DNA of 64,000 nucleotides, from assembly GCA_027919835.1 (NCBI GenBank), contig JANVFP010000014.1:992001-1056000 (forward strand), in the 5' to 3' direction. This document shows, in pieces, positions 56,762 through 64,000 of this stretch. The notes under the pieces were generated by a model. The model made no database searches, had not been told where the DNA came from, and saw only the letters and a program-made list of their open reading frames with translations. This DNA is from Lentinula raphanica. Taxonomy: Eukaryota > Basidiomycota > Agaricomycetes > Agaricales > Omphalotaceae. Numbering within the stretch: the stretch's first letter is position 1; each line of letters starts with the position of its first letter. The position numbers and the translations under genes were made by a program.

Positions 56762-58228
56762 CTACAGTCCCTCTGGAAAATCCGCCTTGTATTGTTGACT
56801 TCTAGCCCATCGCGATGGCTTAGAAGGTCCTGCCTGCACTTCACCGACATGTGCAGTTGCTCCTTTTGCAGTGAGCTCAGGTAAACTAATATCAGGGGTG
56901 CTCGTGGAGTTGACATTGAGAGCATCAGCTGGGGGCGCTGGCTCTTGGCTGTCTATTTCATCAAATAATTCCATCAACCGCACTTTGAATGATTTCTTAT
57001 CACTCGGCGGTGGTTGTTTCCCTTTGTTTCCTTGACCAGATGCAGATGCAGATGATGAAGAGTTTTTATTGAAATTTGGCCTTTTGCCTTCATTTCCAGG
57101 CTTATCCCAGCAATCCACTGTATTGTGAGTCTTCGATTTTGCCTTTAAGCCCTTTCCGGCGCATATTTGGCAATATCGTTGTTTTTGCTCCTGGGAATTA
57201 ACCTTTTCTGGGGCTTTTCCTTTACTCTTTTTTGCCGCATCTATCTCCATTGCATCTGGTTCATGACTGCCATTGCCTTTAGCATTATTGCCTGTGCCAA
57301 ATATTACACTTTTAGTCTTTTCTGGATGTAAGGCTTTATATGATAAAAGGAGAAGTTCCAGATAATCTTCCCATTTAGTAGGAGTCTTTCCAGAAATTTC
57401 CAACACAACAAGTGCATTACGCAACTCTTGTGAAATAACATCACGAAGCTTGTCGATGTGAATACTATCTTGGTAGTCCACAATACGTGCAAGAGTGCGA
57501 TATTGTTCAGCATATTTGATAAAGTCCTTACTAGCCAGTGACTTATTTGTCCAAAGATGTGTGATTTCATTTTTAGCACCTTCTTTGTTATCACGGCGAC
57601 CATAAATGGCATTGAGCTCATTGGCAAAGTTGTCCCAAGATCCCAGATTGTTTCCCAAACGTGTGTCATCAAAGTACTTTCTCATATAGTTTGTGGCAGG
57701 AGAACGCAACCTAGTAAGAGCGGTCACAATTCTTTGATGATCTGTCACAATGCCTAAAGATGAGCAGTATAATGCGACTTGATTCATCCAATCTTCTAAG
57801 GTCATCTTGTTGTCTGTTCCAGAGAAGGTTGGTGGGTCAGGTACTTTGGGACCTCTGAATGGGCCAGCTCCAGCATCAGCAGGAAGCTTATCAAGCTGTG
57901 CCTTATAAGCTCGTAAAAGTTCTGCCTGAGTTTCGACAATCTGTCGAAGGCTACGGACTTCATTTGTTAAGTTCTCTTGATTGGTGAAGGCTGTAGTAAA
58001 AGCCTGATTCATCCAATCAGCAAGTCCATTGACATTTCTGTTAATATATCCAATGGAAATGTTGGTAGTAGCCTCGTGAGCATTGCGAAGGAGTCGTCCA
58101 ATCTGATTTTTCTGTTCATCAGTTTGAAATCCAATTGCTGCCATATCAATTCCTTGAGAGACAGCATCGGACCAAACTTGTCCATCATCGACTAATTCAA
58201 CGACAGGGGTGAAAGGTGTGTAAGACAT
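56762..58228 (-). CDS. Gypsy Gag-like protein
   Basis: 488 aa. A helical N-terminal part (about 1-120) is followed by a retrotransposon gag region (about 125-310): FRGPKVPDPPTFSGTDNK, LEDWMNQVALYCSS, and SKDFIKYAEQYRTLARIVDY. Then comes a Lys/Ser-rich linker with one unusual knuckle (CQICAGKGLKAKSKTHNTVD followed by CW; C-x2-C-x12-H-x4-C, longer than the usual C-x2-C-x4-H-x4-C). Builds the particle and packages RNA. Stop TAG at 56762; Pol overlaps in the -1 frame. Confidence 0.85.
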   Translation of the reverse strand: MSYTPFTPVVELVDDGQVWSDAVSQGIDMAAIGFQTDEQKNQIGRLLRNAHEATTNISIGYINRNVNGLADWMNQAFTTAFTNQENLTNEVRSLRQIVETQAELLRAYKAQLDKLPADAGAGPFRGPKVPDPPTFSGTDNKMTLEDWMNQVALYCSSLGIVTDHQRIVTALTRLRSPATNYMRKYFDDTRLGNNLGSWDNFANELNAIYGRRDNKEGAKNEITHLWTNKSLASKDFIKYAEQYRTLARIVDYQDSIHIDKLRDVISQELRNALVVLEISGKTPTKWEDYLELLLLSYKALHPEKTKSVIFGTGNNAKGNGSHEPDAMEIDAAKKSKGKAPEKVNSQEQKQRYCQICAGKGLKAKSKTHNTVDCWDKPGNEGKRPNFNKNSSSSASASGQGNKGKQPPPSDKKSFKVRLMELFDEIDSQEPAPPADALNVNSTSTPDISLPELTAKGATAHVGEVQAGPSKPSRWARSQQYKADFPEGL

Positions 58229-58325
58229 TTTTCTAGTTGTTTTGAAGTCAGATTATTTTTCAGACATAATATGAAAAAATGAATATATGAAAAAACACAA
58301 ATGTTTGCCAGATTACATAAGACTA

Positions 58326-58976
58326 TCATGCTTTGGCTGCATCAGGAAGTACAATATTCAGGTCTAATAGCTCCTTGCAAATTTCAGGAAGCCTAGTATA
58401 CAGACTCTGAAAATTGACTTTCCCAATTTTGGTACATATCCCTTTTATCTCTCTCCAATTTTTGTTACTCAATTGGTGTCCCCTCTTATCTAGATCCTGA
58501 TATAAATCCTCTAAATCATTATACCATCCCCAAAGAGAATTTCGATCCTGATTGGAAATTCTAAAAGCCTGTCCATTATATTCCTTGTACTCTTCCGAGT
58601 TTAACTCCCTGAAAACTGGCTCGAGACGAATTTTGGTAGCCTGCAGAACACCTTCAAACTCCTTGATACGCTTAAGGACAGCATCCTGTTTAGGATAAGT
58701 ATCAAGAGGAGTGAGCTGAGAGGGTTCTTCAAGGCGTTGAGCAAGGGTCGGAATTCGTCGGAAGTGGAGATCAGAGGGAATAGGTGGAGGAGGAACATAG
58801 ACAGGGTCAGGAAAGAATTTATGGGTTGGAGAGGTATCATAATCCTGAGAAGGCAGATCATGGAGCCTATTCATCAGGCGCTCTCGCTCGACGTATTTAA
58901 GATGACGTTTACGGAGCTTAGGAAAAGTGGGAATAATTTTGCAAGGCATTGTCTGGCAGAAATGGCATAAGTACAT
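58326..58976 (-). CDS. extra ORF of the Gypsy element, upstream of gag
   Basis: 216 codons (ATG 58976; ATG 58949 also in frame and perhaps more likely, MPCKIIPTFPKLRKRHLKYV). No recognised domain: a basic start, a Pro-rich middle (FPDPVYVPPPPIPSDLHFRR) and a helical, charged C-terminal half (WGWYNDLEDLYQDLDKRGHQ). Ends 97 bp before the gag ATG. It is uninterrupted and lies between 5' LTR and gag, where most Gypsy elements have only a leader. It could be a separate accessory protein or a first gag-related ORF. Confidence 0.6.
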   Translation of the reverse strand: MYLCHFCQTMPCKIIPTFPKLRKRHLKYVERERLMNRLHDLPSQDYDTSPTHKFFPDPVYVPPPPIPSDLHFRRIPTLAQRLEEPSQLTPLDTYPKQDAVLKRIKEFEGVLQATKIRLEPVFRELNSEEYKEYNGQAFRISNQDRNSLWGWYNDLEDLYQDLDKRGHQLSNKNWREIKGICTKIGKVNFQSLYTRLPEICKELLDLNIVLPDAAKA

Positions 58977-59460
58977 TGTCCCTTTTCAGCAGACAAGTAC
59001 AAAGAAACAAAGGGAACCAGATGCAGTGTGCAAGTCTTGATGATCTTGATGTCAAATGGATGGGGGATCTCTACATGTCCTCATGTAGCAAATGAGAGTG
59101 TGTTACACACTCCCTGGTTCTTGCCCAAGAGCTGGCTTGCCGTCTACTCCAGTTCAAAAAGAACTAGATCATGGCCTACCCAAAGGTACCAGTCTTGTTG
59201 TAATGAAATACAGCAAGTCCCCTTACGCCTAGGGTCCGGCAAATCAAGAACAACTGTCCCTTTCAGCAACAGTGTTCAAAGTCCAGAAGGACCAAACAAG
59301 GTGGTGATGCCCCCACAGCCATGACAAGAAGTCAGACTGCACAACCTGCAAAAGGTCCCTGCCTGTTGCCCTTGACAGCAACAACAGGCAAGAAAGAAAA
59401 AGAAGTGTCTGTTGTCCTTGACAGCAACAACAGACACACAAGAAGCAAGATTCAAGAAAC
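58977..59460 (-). other. Gypsy 5' leader
   Basis: Non-coding stretch between the 5' LTR and the extra ORF. It has an internal repeat (cctgttgccnttgacagcaa-like words, about 59365-59430). The bases directly after the LTR (minus strand GTTTCTTGAATCTTGC) do not begin with TGG, so no standard tRNA primer site is evident. Confidence 0.6.
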
Positions 59461-59994
59461 TATCACAACTTAGAACTCACCTAGTTGTAGTTGCAAAGGT
59501 TGGGGATAGTGACAGAGTATGAGCACAAGTTGATCACAAGAGGATAAAAGATGTTCTTGAATCTGGGGGATCCCAGAGATACATGAGAGTATTTATACTA
59601 CTCTAGAGTGGAGCTACTATCTAATGATATCATAGTCCATGTCATAGTTGGAGCTACATGAAGTCATTTATGAAGTCATTATGATTCATGGTGAAGTCAT
59701 GCATGAAGTCATCTATGAAGTCATCCTGTGGAGACTGTGGATGATTCATGGTGAAGTCATCTATGAAGTCATCTATGAAGTCATCCTGTGGATGCTTCAC
59801 TTATTACATCATAAGACAACCTGTTGTAATGTAGATATGGTGCAGAGCAAGCATGTCCCATCACTGGTTGTACAAATGAAAATATGTATGGCACAGAGAT
59901 GATCAAATGATAAACTACTACTGATAATATGATAAGATAGAGATAGGAGATAAGATAAATGATTAAGGTAGAGAATAGAGAGAAATCTGTGACA
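59461..59994 (-). repeat. Gypsy 5' LTR
   Basis: 534 bp, identical by eye to the 3' LTR; followed on the right by the GATAT duplication at 59995-59999 and then by the hAT right end. Confidence 0.97.
59590..59597 (-). promoter_or_regulatory. TATA box in the Gypsy 5' LTR
   Basis: TATAAATA on the minus strand about 400 bp into the LTR in transcription direction, well placed to start the genomic transcript; the same box is in the other LTR copies. Confidence 0.5.
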
Positions 59995-60288
59995 GATATT
60001 GTTAGTTCTACCCTAGTCTCTAGCTGCTGTAGGAGCCATTGGAAGCCCAGCCCCTCCTTAGGCAAGGCTCCAGTGGCTCTTGCAATGAGTACCCGACTGC
60101 AACCCGGCCATAACCCGAGGTCAAAAAGCCTGACACCCGTTGAGGTCGGGTACCCGACACCCGGGGCTATGGGTACGGGTGTTAGCCGGGTCCCGGGTCG
60201 GGATGGCCTCAGGGACACCCGACCCAACCCGTGCCATACACTACACGATATTGGTTAAGACAATGGATAGATCAGGGGTCCCAATGCA

Positions 60289-60512
60289 CATCAGGAAAAA
60301 TATATCTAGGCCCAGGTTGCCCAGAATTGCCTGGAGACACCCCCAAAATCCCAGGCAGTTTAAAGACTTTGAAATTATTTCAAGTCAACCTAGTGTCTTC
60401 AGGCTTACCTGAGTTGCTTTGAAAATCTTTGGAAATCTTTGAGTATCTCTGGGAAGCCTAGGCTTTTGGGGGTGTCTCTAGGCTCTCTGGGCTGAGGATA
60501 TTTTTCCTGATG
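60289..60512. mobile_element. short inverted-repeat element (MITE-like) copy 3
   Basis: 224 bp, termini CATCAGGAAAAATAT and ATATTTTTCCTGATG, inner pair tagagacacccccaaaa-like on both sides (ggagacacccccaaaatccc, cttttgggggtgtctctagg). Flanked by CA on both sides (60287-60288, 60513-60514); removing it restores cccaatgcagtcag. Confidence 0.88.
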
Positions 60513-61200
60513 CAGTCAGATAGTCATCCCATGCCTCCTGGATGGGGTCTGATGAGCAGGACCATGTCCACTGCACGTGGCAACAGACTGGAAACCTCAG
60601 CGGCACCAGCTGTGTACCACGATATTGGTTAAGACAATGGATAGATTAGGGGTCCCAATGCAGTCAGATAGTCATCCCATGCCTCCTGGATGTGGTCTGA
60701 TGAGCAGGACCATGTCCACTGCACGTGGCAAGAGACTGGAAACCTCAGTGGCACCAGCTGTGTACCACGATATTGGTTAAGACAATGGATAGATTAGGGG
60801 TCCCAATGCAGTCAGATAGTCATCCAATGCCTCCTGGATGTGGTCTGATGAGCAGGACCATGTCCACTGCACGTGGCAAGAGACTGGAAACCTCAGCGGC
60901 ACCAGTTGTGTACTACTATATTGGTTGATAAAATGGATAGATTAGGGGGCCCCATGCCGTCAGATAGTCATCTAATGCTTCCTGGATGAGGTCTGACAAG
61001 CAGGACCATGTCTACTGCCCGTGGCAAGAGACTGGAAACCTCAGCGGTACCAGCTGTGTGTTACTATATTGGTTAAGACAATGGATAGTTTAGGGGGCCC
61101 CATGCTGTCAGATAGTCATCCAATGCTTCCTGGATGTGGTACAATGAGCCGGACCATGTCCGCTGCACGTGGCAAGAGACTGGAAACCTCAGCTGCACCA

Positions 61201-61472
61201 CATCAGAAAAAATATTCTCATCTCTAGAGTCCCCAGAGATACCCCCCAATTCCTAGGTAGTCTCAGAGCACCTAGAGTATCTGAGTTCTTTAAGGCTTCT
61301 AAATATTCGCTGGGTGCTTTCAGGTGCTTTCAGATGCTTTCAGATGCTTTCAGGATCTTTCAGGATCTCTAGGATATTTTTTGATCTTTAAAAGCTCACA
61401 AAAATCTCTGGGCAGCCTAGGAATTGGGGGGTATCTCTGGGGACTCTAGAGATGAAAATATTTTTCCTGATG
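61201..61472. mobile_element. short inverted-repeat element (MITE-like) copy 4
   Basis: 272 bp, termini CATCAGAAAAAATATT and AATATTTTTCCTGATG, inner inverted pair ctctagagtccccagagata and tatctctggggactctagag. Flanked by CA (61199-61200, 61473-61474); removal restores gcaccagctgtgtacc. Contains a short run of gctttcaggt-like tandem words (about 61315-61365) that explains its greater length. Confidence 0.88.
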
Positions 61473-62963
61473 CAGCTGTGTACCACTATATTGGTTAATA
61501 CAATGGATAGATTAGGTGCCCCCATGCCGGTGTACGACTATATTGGTTAAGACAATGGCTAGTTTAGCGGCCCCCATGCCGTCAGATAGTCATCCAATGC
61601 TTTCTGAATGTGGTCTGATAAGCAGGACCATGTCCACTGCACATGACAATAGACTGGAAACCTCAGCGGCAGCAGCTGTGTACCACGATATTGGTTAAGA
61701 CAATGGATACATTAGGGGTCCCAATGCACTCAGATAGTTATCCAATGGTTCCTGGATGCGGTCTGGTGAGCCGGACCATGTCCACTGCACGTGGCAAGAG
61801 ACTGGAAACCTCAGCGGGACCAGCTGTGTACCACGATATTGGTTAAGACAATGGATAGATTAGGGGTCGCAATGCACTCAGATAGTCATCCAATGCCTCC
61901 TGAACGTGGTCGGATGAGCAGGACCATGTTCAATGCTGCATGTGGCAAGAGACTGGAAACCTCAGCGGGACCAGCTGTGTACCACGATATTGGTTAAGAC
62001 AATGGATAGATTAGGGGTCCCAATGCAGTCAGACAGTCATCCAATGCCTCCTGGATGTGGTCTGATGAGCAGGACCATGTCCACTGCACGTGGGAAGAGA
62101 CTGGAAACCTCAGCGGCACCAGTTGTGTACCACTATATTGGTTGATAAAATGGATAGATTAGGGGTCCCAATGCAGTCAGATAGTCATCCAATGCCTCCT
62201 GGATGTGGTCTGATGAGCAGGACCATGTCCACTGCACGTGGCAAGAGACTGGAAACCTCAACGGCACCAGCTGTGTACTACTATATTGGTTGATAAAATG
62301 GATAGATTAGGGGTCCCAATGCAGTCAGACAGTCATCCAATGCTTCTTAGATGTGGTCTGATGAGCAGGACCATGTCTACTGCGCATGGCAAGAGACTGG
62401 AAACCTCAGCGGCACCAGCTGTGTACCACGATATTGGTTAAGACAATGGATAGATTAGGGGTCCCAATGCAGTCAGATAGTCATCCAATGCTTCCTGGAT
62501 GGGGTCTGATAAGCACATGTCTAGCGGCACCAGTTGTGTACCACTATATTGGTTGATAAAATGGATAGATTAGGGGTCCCAATGCAGTCAGATAGTCATC
62601 CAATGCCTCCTGGATGTGGTCTGATGAGCAGGACCATGTCCACTGCACATGACAATAGACTGGAAACCTCAGCGGCAGCAGCTGTGTACTACTATATTGG
62701 TTAAGACAATGGATAGATTAGGGGTCCCAATGCAGTCAGATAGTCATCCAATGCCTCCTGGATGTGGTCTGATGAGCAGGACCATGTCCACTGCACGTGG
62801 CAAGAGACTGGAAACCTCAGCGGCACCAGCTGTGTACTACTATATTGGTTAAGACAATGGATAGATTAGGGGTCCCAATGCAGTCAGATAGTCATCCAAT
62901 GCCTCCTGGATGTGGTCTGATGAGCAGGACCATGTCCACTGCACGTGGCAACAGACTGGAAAC

Positions 62964-63485
62964 TATCACAACTTAGAACTCACCTAGTTGTAGTTGCAAA
63001 GGTTGGGGATAGTGACAGAGTATGAGCACAAGTTGATCACAAGAGGATAAAAGATGTTCTTGAATCTGGGGGATCCCAGAGATACATGAGAGTATTTATA
63101 CTACTCTAGAGTGGAGCTACTATCTAATGATATCATAGTCCATGTCATAGTTGGAGCTACATGAAGTCATTTATGAAGTCACTATGATTCATGGTGAAGT
63201 CATCCATGAAGTCATCCTGTGGAGACTGTGGATGATTCATGGTGAAGTCATCTATGAAGTCATCTATGAAGTCATCCTGTGGATGCTTCACTTATTACAT
63301 CATAAGACAACCTGTTGTAATGTAGATATGGTGCAGAGCAAGCATGTCCCATCACTGGTTGTACAAATGAAAATATGTATGGCACAGAGATGATCAAATG
63401 ATAAACTACTACTGATAATATGATAAGATAGAGATAGGAGATAAGATAAGTGATTAAGGTAGAGAATAGAGAGAAATCTGTGACA
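62964..63485 (-). repeat. Gypsy copy 2, 3' LTR (522 bp)
   Basis: Differs from the 534-bp LTRs of copy 1 by loss of one 12-bp tandem unit (near 63200) and a few substitutions (for example actatg for attatg, ataagtgatt for ataaatgatt). Confidence 0.95.
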
Positions 63486-64000
63486 TTACCCCCTCTTCTG
63501 ATTCGAGCTCCGTTGAGAATATGTCCAGTTCCACACTTTCAATTGAATGATCAATCTGTTTTTTATATTCTCGAATTTTCTCTGGTGCATTTTTGAGATT
63601 TGCAGCAGGTTCCCAAGTATCATGATCTCGAGTAAAACCTTTCCATCTCACCAGATATTCCAATCTCTTTCTCTGAACTCGGTGTTGTAAAATTTTCTCC
63701 ACTACCCATTCTTCCTCTCCATCAACTATTATAGTTTCAGGAGTAGGAGCCTTTTGTCCTGGAATGGTAGATTCTGTATAGGTGGCAAGCTTGCTAGCAT
63801 GAAAAACAGGATGTATCCCACGGTATTTTGGAGGTAGTTTCAGTTCAAAGGTCACATCTGATAGTTTTCTGATGATTTTAAATGGACCTTCAAATCTTGG
63901 CTGGAGAGCTCGTTCTGTAGTTTGATAGTCTTTAAGATTCAATAGAACCTTGTCTCCAACTTTAAAAGGTATGTTTTGAACTCCTTTGTCATAATACCAT
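63454..64000 (-). CDS. Gypsy copy 2 integrase C-terminus with chromodomain (partial)
   Basis: Open from the right edge to the stop at 63454; includes the GPF/GPY-like region and chromodomain. Against copy 1 it shows a Leu-to-Pro change (GQKAP for GQKAL) and otherwise almost the same protein. No stop within the visible part. Confidence 0.9.
   Translation of the reverse strand, partial: WYYDKGVQNIPFKVGDKVLLNLKDYQTTERALQPRFEGPFKIIRKLSDVTFELKLPPKYRGIHPVFHASKLATYTESTIPGQKAPTPETIIVDGEEEWVVEKILQHRVQRKRLEYLVRWKGFTRDHDTWEPAANLKNAPEKIREYKKQIDHSIESVELDIFSTELESEEGVMSQISLYSLP

Larger units (their letters stand above)
52494..59994 (-). mobile_element. full-length Ty3/Gypsy chromovirus LTR retrotransposon
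   Basis: 7501 bp with two 534-bp LTRs that are identical by eye, flanked by an exact 5-bp duplication GATAT (52489-52493 and 59995-59999). On the coding (minus) strand the LTR starts TGTCACAG and ends TTGTGATA. Order: 5' LTR (59994-59461), leader, extra ORF (58976-58326), gag-like (58228-56762), protease-RT-RNase H (56684-54519), integrase with chromodomain (54501-52996), 3' LTR. PR-RT-RH-IN order and the chromodomain place it among chromoviruses. A purine tract (agaagagggggtaa, minus strand) precedes the 3' LTR. It lies about 100 bp downstream of the hAT transposase stop. Confidence 0.97.
46314..60243 (+). mobile_element. hAT-superfamily DNA transposon with nested insertions
   Basis: Bounded by an exact 8-bp duplication CACGATAT (46306-46313 and 60244-60251) that splits a satellite monomer; joining the flanks restores gtaccacgatattggtt. 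Termini are imperfect inverted repeats: TAGTGAATGGCACGGGTG on the left and, reversed, TAGTGTATGGCACGGGTT on the right, fitting the (C/T)AGNG rule of hAT ends. Both subterminal zones (46320-46440 and 60085-60240) are packed with gggtcggg/cccgaccc words, usual as transposase binding sites. It carries one transposase gene. Subtracting the nested palindrome (48350-51019) and Gypsy (52494-59994) leaves about 3.75 kb, a normal hAT size. Confidence 0.95.
60244..62963 (+). repeat. 148-bp satellite array, right block (about 15 monomers)
   Basis: Continuation of the 34270-46313 array after the hAT insertion, starting with the hAT target duplication. Same 148-bp period and orientation; monomers here are more diverged, with some truncated (near 61509 and 62510) and a few small indels. 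The short monomer form ccccatgccggtgtac found near 43390 recurs near 61520. Two inverted-repeat elements (60289-60512, 61201-61472) are inserted, and it is cut at 62963 by a second Gypsy copy. Confidence 0.95.
62964..64000 (-). mobile_element. second copy of the Gypsy element (cut by window edge)
   Basis: Starts at TATCACAACTTAG directly after satellite text gactggaaac, so the expected 5-bp duplication is GAAAC, to be found beyond the window. It has the same orientation as the first copy. The sequence is nearly the same as 52494-53542, with a 12-bp shorter LTR and scattered substitutions. Confidence 0.95.

Noticed and set aside
34270..62963. About 80 ORFs of 67 codons starting MARDWKP or similar, as a tandem gene family
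   Set aside because: They repeat every 148 bp, overlap each other by 56 bp in different frames and have no recognisable domain; they are explained by the satellite. The stop-codon pattern is kept only as a question in the findings.

Overview
The window looks like nuclear DNA of a basidiomycete, most likely a mushroom-forming Agaricomycete. Genes carry many short (about 45-70 bp) GT-AG introns, and the families present are typical of that group: F-box/LRR-type proteins, Zn2Cys6 regulators, T5orf172 proteins, DUF6589-like proteins, chromoviral Gypsy elements and hAT elements. No bacterial-style operon, ribosome binding site or CRISPR array is present. I reconstructed exon structures by hand from splice signals and reading-frame continuity.

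Left part, about 1-27 kb, ordinary genes. The window opens inside a PIF/Harbinger-type DNA transposon (Myb/SANT-like gene plus one terminus with a TAA target duplication). It is followed by an F-box protein, an eight-exon Zn2Cys6 transcription factor, an eleven-exon P4-ATPase lipid flippase of the Dnf1/2 type, an intron-containing tRNA-Leu(UAG), and a secreted or membrane-anchored serine-rich protein with a Kre9/Knh1-like N-terminus. Then come a class V PLP enzyme resembling the Egt2 C-S lyase, a large leucine-rich-repeat protein resembling PPP1R37, and a T5orf172 (GIY-YIG-like) protein.

Middle, about 27-34 kb, transition zone. It holds a decayed MFS transporter gene, a piece of a DUF6589-like gene, an intact 1124-codon DUF6589-like gene with a convergent truncated coiled-coil ORF, and an inverted-repeat pair.

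Right part, 34.27-64 kb, a repeat landscape. A 148-bp satellite fills 34,270-46,313 and resumes at 60,244-62,963 (about 90 monomers in all). It is the landing pad for nested insertions: four short inverted-repeat elements with shared CATC...GATG termini and 2-bp duplications; a 13.9-kb hAT element with a perfect 8-bp duplication and an apparently uninterrupted 809-aa transposase gene; and a second Gypsy copy that runs off the right edge. Inside the hAT lie a 2.67-kb near-perfect palindrome (in an intron of the transposase) and a complete 7.5-kb chromoviral Gypsy element with identical LTRs. The boundaries allow the order of events to be read: satellite first, then hAT, then the palindrome and Gypsy.
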